A DNA stretch of 7,382 nucleotides from an uncultured Eubacteriales bacterium (GTDB taxonomy: Bacteria; Bacillota_A; Clostridia; Oscillospirales; CAG-272): assembly GCA_900555345.1 (NCBI GenBank), contig USKS01000066.1, positions 1 to 7,382 of the forward strand, in the 5' to 3' direction. A model generated the notes under the pieces. It saw only the letters and a program-made list of their open reading frames with translations, was not told the origin of the DNA and ran no database searches. Position numbers and translations under genes: made by a program. Shown one piece after another: positions 7,303-7,382 of this stretch. Position 1 is the first letter of the stretch; each line of letters begins with the position of its first letter.

Positions 7303-7325
7303 TTACCGTTTTTCTCTGTTATAAT
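7297..7325 (+). promoter_or_regulatory. SigA-type promoter with extended -10 for the next gene to the right
   Basis: The -35 box TTGATT (7297-7302) and the perfect -10 box TATAAT (7320-7325) are separated by exactly 17 bases. A TG one base before the -10 (7317-7318) makes it an extended -10 promoter. Transcription should start near 7331-7333, leading rightward. The window ends in a GGGAG-type ribosome binding site (7374-7378), so the gene it drives probably starts just beyond base 7382, with a leader of about 50 bases. Confidence 0.8.
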
Positions 7326-7343
7326 CATGAAGTAGTAAATAGC

Positions 7344-7366
7344 TGCCGAATTGCGGCAATTTTTAT
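7344..7366 (+). promoter_or_regulatory. Leader hairpin followed by a U-run, possible early attenuator
   Basis: TGCCG (7344-7348) and CGGCA (7354-7358) form a five-pair stem with loop AATTG, followed at once by AATTTTTAT. This looks like a very small intrinsic terminator about a dozen bases after the predicted transcription start and before the ribosome binding site at 7374-7378. It could cause early termination or simply shape the 5' leader. The short stem makes it weak. Confidence 0.3.
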
Positions 7367-7373
7367 AAATCTC

Positions 7374-7378
7374 GGGAG
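7374..7378 (+). promoter_or_regulatory. Possible ribosome binding site for a gene starting beyond the right edge
   Basis: GGGAG lies 4 bases from the window end and about 42 bases after the predicted transcription start. A start codon at about 7383-7388 would have usual spacing. The downstream gene itself cannot be seen. Confidence 0.4.
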
Positions 7379-7382
7379 TATC

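Overview
The window reads as a chromosomal fragment of an anaerobic Clostridia-type bacterium (Bacillota), perhaps of the Oscillospiraceae/Ruminococcaceae kind. This rests on moderate GC content, a Gram-positive style of ribosome binding site, and the CvpA, PgsA, zinc-finger Clp and Mrp/NBP35 sequences. The taxonomic guess is inference. All genes lie on the + strand. I saw no tRNA, rRNA, CRISPR array, insertion sequence or phage gene.

Layout: bases 1-11 match the 3' end of the Tn5/Nextera mosaic-end adapter, so the window probably starts at a contig edge with leftover adapter. Next come the 3' part of a CvpA-family membrane protein gene (12-490), pgsA for phosphatidylglycerolphosphate synthase (509-1081), a ClpE-like Hsp100 unfoldase with an N-terminal zinc finger (1081-3414), a 906-residue protein with the full shape of a P2-type cation ATPase (3449-6169), and an Mrp/NBP35-type Fe-S cluster carrier ATPase (6275-7114). 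The first four genes are separated by 18 bases, a 1-base overlap and 34 bases, so they look like one operon whose promoter lies to the left. The mrp gene follows after 105 bases and may be co-transcribed. The last 268 bases are non-coding and AT-rich. They hold two hairpins, a strong extended -10 promoter with a palindrome over its -35 box, a short leader hairpin followed by a U-run, and a possible ribosome binding site for a gene beyond the right edge.

The most unusual object is the P-type ATPase-like protein. Its N-terminal domain, actuator-like domain, ten membrane segments and cytoplasmic domain order can all be followed. However, the phosphorylated aspartate motif, the TGES loop, the KGAP motif, the DPPR-like motif, the TGD motif and the GDGVND hinge are each altered at key residues. 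Several cation-binding positions are changed too. The reading frame is nevertheless intact over 906 codons. It is best read as a P-type ATPase pseudoenzyme, encoded directly after a protein-unfolding ATPase. A joint membrane-stress or protein quality-control role is possible, but that is inference from gene order only.
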